From a virus: a DNA stretch of 64,000 nt. This document shows, one piece after another, positions 33,719 through 42,080 of this stretch (its first letter is position 1; each line of letters opens with the position of its first letter). The DNA is taken from the IMG/VR virus record IMGVR_UViG_3300044633_000899, positions 211,306 to 275,305 of that record; one strand, given 5' to 3'. Under the pieces are notes generated by a model, which ran no database searches, was not told the DNA's origin, and was given only the letters and a program-made list of their open reading frames with translations. The position numbers were made by a program, and so were the translations under genes.

Positions 33719-34759
33719 ATGGCACTACCAAAAAAAATAAAAAAAGATATTAATCTAATAGAGAGTAAAACTTTATTACCTAGACGGCATGAGATGGCAG
33801 ATATGATTTCACAAGATGGAACGTATTTACCCAAATCATTATTACATTCCGATTTAGATAGGGGGTTTATGGATTTTGTTCGTGACGATTTAAAATGTGT
33901 TGTTGATGGAAAAATAATACCAACAATTGATGTGTTGATAACAACTCAAAACTGGGCACAATTTACGGAAACTTGGGATTTTCAAAACATTGATAAAAAC
34001 GCGGAACCACCATTTATTGGTATTGTTAGATCACCAGAAGTAACGTTTGGTAATAACCCATCAATTATGTTGTCAAATATTCCAAATAGAAGACAATATT
34101 TCTATATGAAAGTACCGACTTGGGACGGTCAAAGAAATGGTTACGATATATATAAAATACCTCAACCAATACCTGTTGACATCAAATATACCGTTATTAT
34201 CGTTTGTAATAGAATGCGTGAATTAAATAAATTAAACCAAATTATTATTACAAAATTCGCATCAAAACAAGCGTATCATATTATTAAGGGTCATTATATT
34301 CCTATTATTATGGGGAATATTTCCGACGAATCAAGTATGGATTTGGAAAAAAGAAAGGTTTATTTACAAAAATACGAATTTACGTTACAAGGGTTTTTGA
34401 TGGATGAAGATGAATTTGAGATAACCCCAGCGATTACAAGAACGTTTCAGATTTATGAAACCGACACTAAAATAAAAACTAGAAAACCAAAAAAACAAAT
34501 TCCTGAAATACCACAAACGTATACTGAAAAATATTCTATTGGTAATGTTGTATCTGTTTATAAGTTTAATTACACAACAAATCTTAAATTATCATCAAAT
34601 CAAAACATCACTCAATTTGAGGTGTATATTAATGATGATTTTTACGGTAATGATTTAACGGAAATACAAATAAATACTGGTGATGAATTAAGAATCACCG
34701 TAACAAAGGATAATATTGGTCAGGTTTCTGAGATTGTGTTTTTACAAGAGATTATTTAA
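33719..34759 (+). CDS. gp15-like tail completion / sheath terminator
   Basis: In the 346-residue protein, YKIPQPIPVDIKYTVIIV, LNKLNQIIITKFASKQ, GHYIPIIMGNISDES and LQKYEFTLQGFLMDE follow the order of T4-like gp15 (PxPYxIxF, L.QI.e.IL..F, IP..L...., R....T..F...G). gp15 caps the tail tube and sheath and joins tail to head. About 90 extra C-terminal residues form another beta domain (LKLSSNQNITQFEVYINDD, INTGDELRITVTKDNIG) that may be related to the C-terminal domain of the 10077 and 11484 proteins. It starts 3 bases after the preceding gene. Confidence 0.6.
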   Translation: MALPKKIKKDINLIESKTLLPRRHEMADMISQDGTYLPKSLLHSDLDRGFMDFVRDDLKCVVDGKIIPTIDVLITTQNWAQFTETWDFQNIDKNAEPPFIGIVRSPEVTFGNNPSIMLSNIPNRRQYFYMKVPTWDGQRNGYDIYKIPQPIPVDIKYTVIIVCNRMRELNKLNQIIITKFASKQAYHIIKGHYIPIIMGNISDESSMDLEKRKVYLQKYEFTLQGFLMDEDEFEITPAITRTFQIYETDTKIKTRKPKKQIPEIPQTYTEKYSIGNVVSVYKFNYTTNLKLSSNQNITQFEVYINDDFYGNDLTEIQINTGDELRITVTKDNIGQVSEIVFLQEII

Positions 34760-34797
34760 TATTTTTTATTAAAAAATCGTTTTTTTTTTTTTTGATA

Positions 34798-34804
34798 TAT
34801 TTAT
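34798..34804 (+). promoter_or_regulatory. TATTTATAA motif, putative promoter
   Basis: TATTTATAATAAAA lies 15 nt before the ATG at 34820. It is preceded by a T13 run (34780-34793) that may end the upstream transcript. Confidence 0.65.
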
Positions 34805-34819
34805 AATAAAAAACATATT

Positions 34820-35236
34820 ATGAAAAAAATTTTAAGACTAACAGAAAACGATTTAACCCGTATCGTTAAACGAGTTATTCGTGAACAAGATGGTGAATCA
34901 CATAATAAAATATCAGATGAAGATTTTGATTCTTTTTTAGATGTTTTATCACAATATGAATCAGGTGACATTACTTGGGATGACTTTTTAGAAAAAAGTG
35001 AAGCTATTGGTTCAAAATATGTGGTTGGACCAAAACCAAAATCAAACGTTTTTATTGGGTTGTCTAATCAAGTTGAAGAGTTTAATCAAAAGTTGTCAAA
35101 CCATTATGATGACCTAATTAGAAATTCTACGTTATTTGGTAATATTTATGATGCTTACGAATCTGGTGAATTAACTAACGATGAAGGGTTCACTCTATTG
35201 AAAATGATCCGTACGGTAGAATATAACGACCGTTAA
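34820..35236 (+). CDS. Small acidic protein with LTENDLTRIVKRVIRE leader
   Basis: The 138-residue protein opens with MKKILR then LTENDLTRIVKRVIRE, a basic amphipathic leader. In my experience it tops many otherwise unrelated small proteins in large uncultured phages. The rest is acidic and helical (ISDEDFDSFLDVLSQYESG, YDAYESGELTNDEGFTLL). The leader ends in V-I-R-E, matching the I-x-E cleavage motif of T4 prohead protease, as do the array proteins. It may be a scaffold or internal head protein (inference). There is no other domain. Confidence 0.6.
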   Translation: MKKILRLTENDLTRIVKRVIREQDGESHNKISDEDFDSFLDVLSQYESGDITWDDFLEKSEAIGSKYVVGPKPKSNVFIGLSNQVEEFNQKLSNHYDDLIRNSTLFGNIYDAYESGELTNDEGFTLLKMIRTVEYNDR

Positions 35237-35351
35237 TGTTTAAAATCGTCCGATAAAGGTGATCCTATTGAAGTAATTAAAGAAGTTTCAGAACGAAGTG
35301 AAAGGGGTTTACAGTAAATTTTTATAAAGTAATCACTAATGTTATCATATT

Positions 35352-36281
35352 TTAAAAATTTAATAGTTTCAATGTATGGTTAACATTGTTCCCATTAAGA
35401 TATGTTGTGTAATATTGTCTTGCGTTTTTTGTTATAAATTTTAAAAATTCTAAATCATCTTTTACATTTAAAAATTTTTTTTCAATTAGTTTAGCGTGTT
35501 TTTCTAAACCTAACCTATCAGTTGATAGTCCATTATGTCTTGGTATGTCGTCTGGTCTATCAACTGATATATAGTGATAATTTGGTATGAGTTTTGGGTT
35601 CAATTCACTTAGATATTCAAACCTTAAAAAAGGTATACCTAAACACATATATTCAATGTCTCTATAACATAATTCCCCAACTCCAGCTACTGATAGTCCA
35701 ATTTTATATTTTATAATATCGTCAAAATAATTTGGAACTGGTTGAAACCCTTCAACATATTTTTTATCAAAAAATTGGGTTATTGGTCTTTCACTTACAG
35801 TACCCCTAAAGCACATCTTATCAATATAAGATTTAAATGTTTCTCTTTTTTCATAAAACATTTCATAATCAAAGACATCTTGAGGAAAATAAATCCAAGG
35901 ACTATATTTTTCAATACTATCACCAACATGTTGTTTTAGATAATTATAATTAAATTGTGACAATAAAACTTTTTTTAAAAACGGATTATTATGTTCATTT
36001 AAAATTGCTGTAGATAATCTATCTGAAACTGATAAAACATAAAATTCACCAGTATCATCAAATTCAATCACATATTCACATTCGTGTAATACGAAATATT
36101 TTGAGTTACCTTTTTTTAATTTTATTGGAAACTGATGTGAATTTGCAAATTCAAAAAACCTATTTTCCACAACAACAAAACGTTTTTTTAATTCATCTGT
36201 TAATTTATCCCAAAATAAATTATAGTTTCTATAGTATCTTGTGTTTTCATTACACGGATTGTGTACGATAATTTTTCTCAT
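35352..36281 (-). CDS. Glycosyltransferase-like protein
   Basis: In the 309-residue protein, GLSVAGVGELCYRDIEYMCLGIPFLRFEYL resembles the donor-binding region of CAP10/GT90-like or exostosin-like GT-B enzymes (shown here only to place it: GLSVAGVGELCYRD then IEYMCLGIPFLRFE). Other pieces are YSPWIYFPQDVFD and MCFRGTVSERPITQFF. It is the fourth putative glycosyltransferase in the window but lies apart from the fiber cluster. The acceptor is unknown. A TATTTAT copy at 36340-36346 lies 58 nt upstream, further than usual. Confidence 0.5.
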   Translation of the reverse strand: MRKIIVHNPCNENTRYYRNYNLFWDKLTDELKKRFVVVENRFFEFANSHQFPIKLKKGNSKYFVLHECEYVIEFDDTGEFYVLSVSDRLSTAILNEHNNPFLKKVLLSQFNYNYLKQHVGDSIEKYSPWIYFPQDVFDYEMFYEKRETFKSYIDKMCFRGTVSERPITQFFDKKYVEGFQPVPNYFDDIIKYKIGLSVAGVGELCYRDIEYMCLGIPFLRFEYLSELNPKLIPNYHYISVDRPDDIPRHNGLSTDRLGLEKHAKLIEKKFLNVKDDLEFLKFITKNARQYYTTYLNGNNVNHTLKLLNF

Positions 36282-36350
36282 AATTATATATTATTATGAA
36301 TTTATTTTAAAAAAAAATATAGTGATTTTTAATTATAAAATAAATAATAC

Positions 36351-36376
36351 TTATTATGAAAGTCATTCCATAATAA
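36351..36376. other. Inverted repeat between minus-strand genes
   Basis: TTATTATG (36351-36358) and CATAATAA (36369-36376) are a perfect 8-bp inverted repeat with a 10-nt spacer. It lies between the stop of the small RHH gene and the start of the glycosyltransferase-like gene. It could be a weak terminator or a repressor site. Confidence 0.45.
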
Positions 36377-36396
36377 TACGAAAACGTTAAAAATTT

Positions 36397-36561
36397 TTAA
36401 TCATCCCCGTAAATATCTCTTTTTTCCTTACATTTTTCAATTATTAGACTCTCAAGAAATTTATACATTTTAATCCCTCGTTTATCACAATATTTCTTTA
36501 AAACATCGTGAACGTCCTTATCAATCTTTAAATTTTTAATTTTTTTTTCGTTTGGTTCCAT
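36397..36561 (-). CDS. Small ribbon-helix-helix-like protein
   Basis: This 54-residue ORF runs from ATG at 36561 to TAA at 36397. The sequence contains KNLKIDKDVHDVLKKYC, then KRGIKMYKFLESLIIEKC: a beta-strand followed by two helices with the K.I..DV...L......I....FLE.LI pattern of CopG/Arc ribbon-helix-helix DNA-binding proteins. TATTTAT (36604-36598) and a GGTAG/CTACC inverted repeat lie in its leader, suggesting auto-regulation (inference). Confidence 0.65.
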   Translation of the reverse strand: MEPNEKKIKNLKIDKDVHDVLKKYCDKRGIKMYKFLESLIIEKCKEKRDIYGDD

Positions 36562-36573
36562 AAGTAGAAAAAA

Positions 36574-36592
36574 GGTAGAAAAAAAACCTACC
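36574..36592 (-). promoter_or_regulatory. Candidate operator of the RHH gene
   Basis: GGTAG (36574-36578) and CTACC (36588-36592) are inverted around nine bases of mostly A, between the TATTTAT motif and the ATG of the RHH gene. Small RHH proteins commonly bind such paired half-sites. A role as a short attenuator hairpin is an alternative. Confidence 0.4.
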
Positions 36593-36597
36593 TATCT

Positions 36598-36604
36598 ATA
36601 AATA
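36598..36604 (-). promoter_or_regulatory. TATTTAT motif upstream of RHH gene
   Basis: Minus strand TATTTATAGATA lies 36 nt before the ATG at 36561. Confidence 0.5.
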
Positions 36605-36640
36605 CTTTTAAGTATGTAAAGTTTTTGATAAAAACGTGAA

Positions 36641-36647
36641 TATTTAT
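36641..36647 (+). promoter_or_regulatory. TATTTAT motif, putative promoter of tail sheath
   Basis: TATTTATTAATAAAAT lies 34 nt before the ATG at 36682, a longer A-rich leader than for other genes. Confidence 0.6.
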
Positions 36648-36681
36648 TAATAAAATAAAATTATAAATAAAATTAAAATCT

Positions 36682-39600
36682 ATGGCAACTAACAGTAAAA
36701 TATTTGTATCACCAGGTGTTTATACTTCAGAAGTGGATTTAAGTTTTGTCGCGCAGAGTGTTGGTGTTACAACACTTGGTATTGCGGGGGAAACTTTAAA
36801 AGGTCCGGCTTTTGAACCAATTTTCATTAAAAACTTTGACGAATTCCAAAATTATTTTGGGGGTACGTCACCGGAAAAATTTGTTAATACACAAATTCCG
36901 AAATATGAAGCGTCGTACATCGCAAAAGCGTATCTACAACAATCTAATCAATTATTTGTAACTAGAATCCTTGGATTATCTGGTTATGATGCGGGACCAT
37001 CTTGGTCAATTGTAACTAAAGCAAACGTTGATCCAACAACCGTTGATTTTATGTGTGAAAGTGGTCAAACGATTGATTGTGAATTTGTTTGTCAAGAACC
37101 AAGTGGTAACACGTTTAGTTTTGGATTTGTCGGTTGTACAAATTCGTCTGAAACAATTGAATATTCTGAAACTTCATTACCAATTCAAATTGAAAGTATG
37201 TTGACCACACAATATGAAACATTTAATGGGTCTGTATCAACATTGGATGCAAACATTAGAAGTTTGATTAGTGGTGTTATGGCCGAACCATCAACATCAG
37301 CAGATACTATTAGTTATTTCGGTTCAATTTGGGGTGACGATTATAGTACTTTATCAACATTGTTTACAAACGAAAATAATGTGTTTAATGTTCCCTCACC
37401 ATCAAGTGAGTTAACAGACTACACATCACCATTTAACGATCCTTGGTATTACGCTCAATTTGAAAACATTGGTAATGGTTTATACTCAGGTTTTTCATTC
37501 TTCTTATATGTTGACGAATTATCTGAAATTATACCAGTAACAACAACAACAACAACGTTACCACCAACTCCAACTCCAACACCAGATCCGTGTAATCCAA
37601 CACCAACTACAACAACAACGACAACAACACAACCAGAGGTTATTACTTGTTATTCAGGTAATGTTGTTGGTAAAATTTATTACTATTCAGGTATTTCTTA
37701 TACGGAATATGATAATTTAGTTGTTGGAACATTAAGATCTAGAGGTATCGCAACATACGCTGACGGTAATAATCCAGTATTTGAGGTTTCAGCAACAACA
37801 AATGTTACTTTAAATATGGGTGGTCAGTATAGTCCTGTTCTTAAAGATCCGTATATGCCGTTTGCGATAAATGTAACAAATAACACTGGTACTAACTTTG
37901 TTTTTGAAGCGTCATTTTCTCAATCCGATTCACAATATATTGCTAAAGTATTTGGTGGTACAAATTTTGGGAAACCAAGAACCTCAACACCATTGTTTTT
38001 AGAAGAGAATTTCCAATCAATATTAAATTACGGATGGAAAAAAGGTTATATTAGAGGTTTAAGTTCTGATTTAATTGCGTTGGATTCGGCTCAAAGTAAC
38101 GATTCATCATCAATTGGTTGGTATTTAGATAAATATCAAACACCATCTTCACCTTGGGTTGTTTCTGAATTAAGAGGTAATAAAACATTTAACCTATTTA
38201 AATTCTATACAATATCTGATGGTAATTCAGCAAACAGCGAGGTTAAAGTTTCATTTATTAATATGTCATTCAATAACAGAACTTTTGATGTTTTAGTTAG
38301 AGATTATTATGATGTTGACGCAAATCCAGTTGTACTTGAGAAATTTACAAACTGTACAATGGATCCGTCACAAAATAATTTTATCGCGAAAAAAATCGGT
38401 ACACTAGATGGTGAATACCAGTTAAATTCAAAATATATAATGGTTGAAATGAATGAGGACGCACCTACAGATGCTTTACCTTGTGGTTTTGATGGTTATG
38501 TGTTTAGAGAATACGCTGACGCTAAATCACCATTCCCAGTTTATAAAACAAAATATGATTTCCCTGGTGAGGTTGTTTATAACCCCCCATTTGGTTTCTC
38601 AAGCGGAAATGACGATGCAATAATTTCTGGTGGTGATAATGTTAGAAAAACATATTTAGGATTTTCTAATAACATCGGATTTGATACTAGTTTCTTTGAA
38701 TATAAAGGAAAAAGAACCCCTGTATCTTCATGCGATTTAGAGGGTGGTGAATGGTCTTACAAGACACGAGGTTTCCATATGGATAAATTCGCTAGTGGTA
38801 TAACAGTTTCAAACGGATTTACAACAAGTGGATCACCAAAATATTACGTTGGTGATGCAGCATTTTCATCTGAACCAACAAGTATTGAAAGTCCTTATTA
38901 TAGATTATTCTCAAGAAAATTCACAATGCTTGTTGGTGGTGGATTTGACGGATGGGATATTTATAGAGAACATAGAACAAATAGTGATCGTTTCGTTTTA
39001 GGTCGTGCAGGATTCCTAAATGGTGCGTGTGTTTCTGATAGATATCCGAACGCTAAAGGTTGGGGTGCATTTAAACAAATCGCCGTTGGTGATGGTACTG
39101 TTGACTACGCAAACACTGATTACTACGCTTATTTATTGGGTATTAGAACATTTGCAAATCCAGAAGCGGTTAATATAAACGTATTTGTATCACCAGGTAT
39201 TGATTATGTGAATAATAGTGACTTAGTTGAAGCTACGATTGATATGGTTGAGAATGAAAGAGCCGATTCATTATATATCACAACAACACCAGATTATAAT
39301 ATGTTTGTTGCGTCAACAACAGAAGGTGATAATTTTATCTACCCACAAGAAGCGGTTGATAATTTAGAGGAAACTGGAATTGATTCAAACTATACTGCAA
39401 CATATTACCCTTGGGTGTTAACTAGAGATAGTGTTAATAACACACAAGTTTATATACCAGCAACGGCTGAGGTTACAAAAAACCTAGCGTTAACTGATAA
39501 TATCGCATTCCCTTGGTTCGCGGCCGCTGGATATACTCGTGGTATTGTAAATTCTGTTAAGGCTCGTAAAAAGTTAACACAAGAAGACAGAGACGTTCTA

Positions 39601-40005
39601 TATACTGGTAGACTTAATCCAATTGCAACATTCGCTGACGTGGGTACTGTAATTTGGGGTAATAAAACATTACAAGTTAGAGAATCAGCACTTGATAGAA
39701 TTAACGTTAGAAGATTGTTATTACAAGCACGTAAATTAATATCTGCGGTTTCTGTAAGGTTGTTATTTGACCAAAACGATGAACAAGTTAGACAAGACTT
39801 CTTGAACGCTGTTAATCCAATTTTGGATGCGATTAGAAGAGATAGAGGTTTATATGACTTTAGAGTTGAGGTATCAAGTGATACTGCTGATTTAGATAGA
39901 AATCAATTGACGGGGAAGGTGTATATCAAGCCAACTAGATCGCTAGAATATATCGATATTACATTCTATATCACACCTACTGGTGCGTCGTTTGACAACA
40001 TTTAA
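36682..40005 (+). CDS. 18: Tail sheath protein (gp18-like) with extra domains
   Basis: The 1107-residue protein has an N-terminus (FVSPGVYTSEVDLSF, GIAGETLKGPAFEPIFIKNF, FGGTSPEKF, AKAYLQQSNQLFVTRIL) and C-terminus (AFPWFAAAGYTRGIV, VRRLLLQARKLISAVSVRL, IKPTRSLEYIDITFYITPTG) that are those of contractile sheath subunits. T4 gp18 has 659 residues; the extra roughly 450 residues are in the middle. They include a Thr/Pro linker at about 285-320 (TTTTTTLPPTPTPTPDPC) followed by a beta domain (VITCYSGNVVGKIYYYSG). The inserted domains probably decorate the outside of the tail. A terminator follows the gene. Confidence 0.9.
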   Translation: MATNSKIFVSPGVYTSEVDLSFVAQSVGVTTLGIAGETLKGPAFEPIFIKNFDEFQNYFGGTSPEKFVNTQIPKYEASYIAKAYLQQSNQLFVTRILGLSGYDAGPSWSIVTKANVDPTTVDFMCESGQTIDCEFVCQEPSGNTFSFGFVGCTNSSETIEYSETSLPIQIESMLTTQYETFNGSVSTLDANIRSLISGVMAEPSTSADTISYFGSIWGDDYSTLSTLFTNENNVFNVPSPSSELTDYTSPFNDPWYYAQFENIGNGLYSGFSFFLYVDELSEIIPVTTTTTTLPPTPTPTPDPCNPTPTTTTTTTTQPEVITCYSGNVVGKIYYYSGISYTEYDNLVVGTLRSRGIATYADGNNPVFEVSATTNVTLNMGGQYSPVLKDPYMPFAINVTNNTGTNFVFEASFSQSDSQYIAKVFGGTNFGKPRTSTPLFLEENFQSILNYGWKKGYIRGLSSDLIALDSAQSNDSSSIGWYLDKYQTPSSPWVVSELRGNKTFNLFKFYTISDGNSANSEVKVSFINMSFNNRTFDVLVRDYYDVDANPVVLEKFTNCTMDPSQNNFIAKKIGTLDGEYQLNSKYIMVEMNEDAPTDALPCGFDGYVFREYADAKSPFPVYKTKYDFPGEVVYNPPFGFSSGNDDAIISGGDNVRKTYLGFSNNIGFDTSFFEYKGKRTPVSSCDLEGGEWSYKTRGFHMDKFASGITVSNGFTTSGSPKYYVGDAAFSSEPTSIESPYYRLFSRKFTMLVGGGFDGWDIYREHRTNSDRFVLGRAGFLNGACVSDRYPNAKGWGAFKQIAVGDGTVDYANTDYYAYLLGIRTFANPEAVNINVFVSPGIDYVNNSDLVEATIDMVENERADSLYITTTPDYNMFVASTTEGDNFIYPQEAVDNLEETGIDSNYTATYYPWVLTRDSVNNTQVYIPATAEVTKNLALTDNIAFPWFAAAGYTRGIVNSVKARKKLTQEDRDVLYTGRLNPIATFADVGTVIWGNKTLQVRESALDRINVRRLLLQARKLISAVSVRLLFDQNDEQVRQDFLNAVNPILDAIRRDRGLYDFRVEVSSDTADLDRNQLTGKVYIKPTRSLEYIDITFYITPTGASFDNI

Positions 40006-40033
40006 TAAGAATAAAATAAAAAAATAAGATAAG

Positions 40034-40065
40034 ATCCTCCAAGTAATTTGGGGGATTTTGTTTTT
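40034..40065 (+). terminator. Rho-independent terminator after tail sheath
   Basis: ATCCTCCAA (40034-40042) pairs with TTGGGGGAT (40048-40056), 9 bp with one G-T pair and a 5-base loop, followed by TTTGTTTTT. It starts 29 bases after the sheath stop. Confidence 0.85.
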
Positions 40066-40092
40066 GATATATAAGTTTTTTTTAAAAAAATG

Positions 40093-40122
40093 TTGTTGGT
40101 TAAATAAAAAATTATAACTTTG
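40093..40122 (+). promoter_or_regulatory. TTG-N19-TAACTTTG promoter of HAD gene
   Basis: TTG (40093-40095) and TAACTTTG (40115-40122), a full match to the Bacteroidetes -7 consensus TAnnTTTG, have 19 nt between them. The leader to the ATG at 40153 is about 25-30 nt. Confidence 0.65.
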
Positions 40123-40152
40123 TCAAGTAAATAAAGAAATATATTAACAGAG

Positions 40153-40947
40153 ATGATAGACGAGAAGCCAAACCCAACTATGAAATATTACGCATTTGAT
40201 TGGGATGATAATATTATGTTTATGCCAACAAAGATTTATCTTAAAGATGAAGATGGAAATAGTGTTGGTATGTCAACAGAGGACTTTGCTGAACACAGGA
40301 CTGAAATTGGTGTAACACCTTTTAAGTGTGGTGATAGTATTATTGTAGGTTTTGATGACAATCCGTTCAGAGACTTTAAAGTTAGTGGTGACGAACACTT
40401 CTTACGTGACGCAATGAAAGCAACAATAGGTCCAGCGTGGAATGATTTTGTGGAAGCGGTTAATAATGGTTCTGTTTTTGCAATAATAACAGCAAGAGGT
40501 CACACACCAGCGGTATTAAAAGAAACCATATATCGTTTAATCACATCAAACAAACACGGATTAAAGTCCAATAAACTTATTAAAGTTTTAAAAAAATATA
40601 GAGAATTGGCTGATGAGGGTTTACTTTCCGATGACGAACTAATTAGATCCTATTTAGATTTGTGTAGGTTTCATCCAGTATCATTTGGTGATGGTTCCGC
40701 AATAAATCCAGAACAAGGTAAAATTGACGCTATGGAAATATTTGTTAGATACGTAATGTTGTTATCACATAGACTACAGAAAAAAGCGTTTATGAAAAAT
40801 AAAATTAGTAACTATTTTACACCAAACATCGGGTTCTCAGATGATGACATTAGAAACGTAGATAAAATAAAAACACATTTTAGTAAGAAGAAAGATAATA
40901 TCTTACAAACTTATTTAACATCAGAAGGTAATAAGAAAAAGTATTAA
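40153..40947 (+). CDS. HAD-superfamily phosphatase/nucleotidase-like protein
   Basis: The 264-residue protein shows KYYAFDWDDNIMFMPTK (HAD motif I, D-x-D, about residues 12-20), SVFAIITARGHTPAVL (motif II, T then ARG), a basic helix region with many Lys, and NIGFSDDDIRNVDKI (motif IV-like acidic pair). HAD enzymes usually remove phosphate through an aspartyl intermediate; the substrate is unknown and could be a nucleotide or a DNA/RNA end. ATG 40180 (MKYYAFD) is an alternative start. It has its own Bacteroidetes-type promoter between the sheath terminator and the ATG, so it is probably an early or middle gene lodged among late genes. Confidence 0.75.
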   Translation: MIDEKPNPTMKYYAFDWDDNIMFMPTKIYLKDEDGNSVGMSTEDFAEHRTEIGVTPFKCGDSIIVGFDDNPFRDFKVSGDEHFLRDAMKATIGPAWNDFVEAVNNGSVFAIITARGHTPAVLKETIYRLITSNKHGLKSNKLIKVLKKYRELADEGLLSDDELIRSYLDLCRFHPVSFGDGSAINPEQGKIDAMEIFVRYVMLLSHRLQKKAFMKNKISNYFTPNIGFSDDDIRNVDKIKTHFSKKKDNILQTYLTSEGNKKKY

Positions 40948-41155
40948 GTTATTATTAATAATATATGTTATATAATAAATAATATTAATAATTAAGTTAT
41001 ATAAGTTAAGTTATATATAAGTTATTAAGTAAGTTATATTAATATATATAATTTCAAAATAACTGAAAGTAAATAGAAAAATTTTTATTTGTTAAAATAA
41101 CCGAGTAAACTATTTAAAATTTCATATTTCATTATTACATTTTTAATAAAAAATT
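40948..41155. other. Extremely AT-rich intergenic region with iterated AAGTTATAT units
   Basis: These 208 bases without a gene contain, from about 40948 to 41060, almost only A and T, with repeated variants of AAGTTATATAAGTTA and TTAATAATATA. No ORF, tRNA or strong hairpin with GC pairs is visible. A non-canonical promoter for the following gp26-like gene probably lies in its last 60 bases (TATTTAAAATTTCATATTTC). It could be a DNA-unwinding or protein-binding region. Confidence 0.6.
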
Positions 41156-41920
41156 ATGGAACAAGATTTAATTACTCACGGTCAAATGGATTTTAATTTA
41201 CCACACGATGTGGTACCATTACCGTCTGGTGGTATTTTTTATAAATCAAAAAAGAAAAATGTTAAAGTTGGTTATTTAACCGCATCAGACGAAAACATAT
41301 TAGTCAATATTGATGGTGCCAAAACAATTAAAGAATCAATAATTATTCCGTTATTAAGAAATAAACTTTATGAACGAGAAATTAGACCTGAAGAATTATT
41401 GGAGGGTGATGTTGAGGCGATACTATTGTTTTTAAGAAATACTTCTTTTGGCCCAGAATATAATATTATTGTTACAGATCCAAAAACAAGTAAACGTTTT
41501 GAAACATCAATTATGTTAGATGAATTAAATATCGTCAAACCGGTGTTTCAACCAGATGAAAATGGATTGTTTAGTGTTACATTACCAGTTTCAAACACAC
41601 AAGTAAAACTAAAGTTATTAAGTTTAACAGACACAATGGAAATTGATAATATTGTTAATTTATACCCAACAGGATATAATGCACCAATAGTTACAACGAG
41701 GTTGTCAAAAATGATTGTTGAGTTAAATGGTAGTACAGATGGTAATCAAATATCAACATTTGTGCAAACAATGCCGATTAGAGACTCAAAATTCATCAGA
41801 TCGTTTATGAAAGAAAATGAACCTAAATTAGATCTTAAAAAAACAGTAATAGCCCCGTCTGGAGAAAAAGTTGATGTTGAAATCAACTTTGGGGTGGAAT
41901 TTTTTCGGCCTTTCTTCTAA
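41156..41920 (+). CDS. gp26-like baseplate hub / tail assembly protein
   Basis: The 254-residue protein has VPLPSGGIFYKSKKKNVKV, then YLTASDENIL, IIPLLRNKLYEREI, EELLEGDVEAILLFLRNTS and FGPEYNIIV. They follow the T4 gp26 pattern (PSkG.fY, ltt..E.il, i..ll..c......d.l..gD..alll..R..syG). It sits directly before a small overlapping ORF and the tape measure, the position used for tail-assembly chaperones in many phages. Its last codons read through a T6 run (GAATTTTTTCGG), which could be a frameshift site. Confidence 0.7.
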   Translation: MEQDLITHGQMDFNLPHDVVPLPSGGIFYKSKKKNVKVGYLTASDENILVNIDGAKTIKESIIIPLLRNKLYEREIRPEELLEGDVEAILLFLRNTSFGPEYNIIVTDPKTSKRFETSIMLDELNIVKPVFQPDENGLFSVTLPVSNTQVKLKLLSLTDTMEIDNIVNLYPTGYNAPIVTTRLSKMIVELNGSTDGNQISTFVQTMPIRDSKFIRSFMKENEPKLDLKKTVIAPSGEKVDVEINFGVEFFRPFF

Positions 41921-42068
41921 GTACTCACAACATATGTTAGATGAATTTTTCTATTTGTCTAAATCCTTACATATGCAATATAGTGAATTTCTAAAAGTCC
42001 CAACTTACGCTCGTAAGTATTTAATACAAAAAATGATTGACGACGTGAACCCAAATAAAATTGGGTGA
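41871..42068 (+). CDS. Small overlapping tail-assembly ORF, possible frameshift extension
   Basis: This 65-codon ORF lies in the +1 frame relative to the gp26-like gene and overlaps its last 50 bases. The conserved-looking part is HMLDEFFYLSKSLHMQYSE, then FLKVPTYARKYLIQKMIDD. Without a clear start of its own (ATG 41871 lies deep inside the upstream gene; ATG 41934 is another option), it may be made as a frameshifted extension or by re-initiation. It could be the partner chaperone needed for tape-measure assembly (inference). Confidence 0.55.
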   Translation: MMLKSTLGWNFFGLSSKYSQHMLDEFFYLSKSLHMQYSEFLKVPTYARKYLIQKMIDDVNPNKIG

Positions 42069-42073
42069 TAAAG

Positions 42074-42080
42074 TATTTAT
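42074..42080 (+). promoter_or_regulatory. TATTTATAA motif, putative promoter
   Basis: TATTTATAATATAAAA lies 14 nt before the ATG at 42095. Confidence 0.6.

Noticed and set aside
34780-34793. T13 run as a strong terminator after the gp15-like gene
   Set aside because: Only a weak AT hairpin (ATTTTTTATTAAAAAAT) precedes it, so it is not listed as a terminator; it may still slow transcription.
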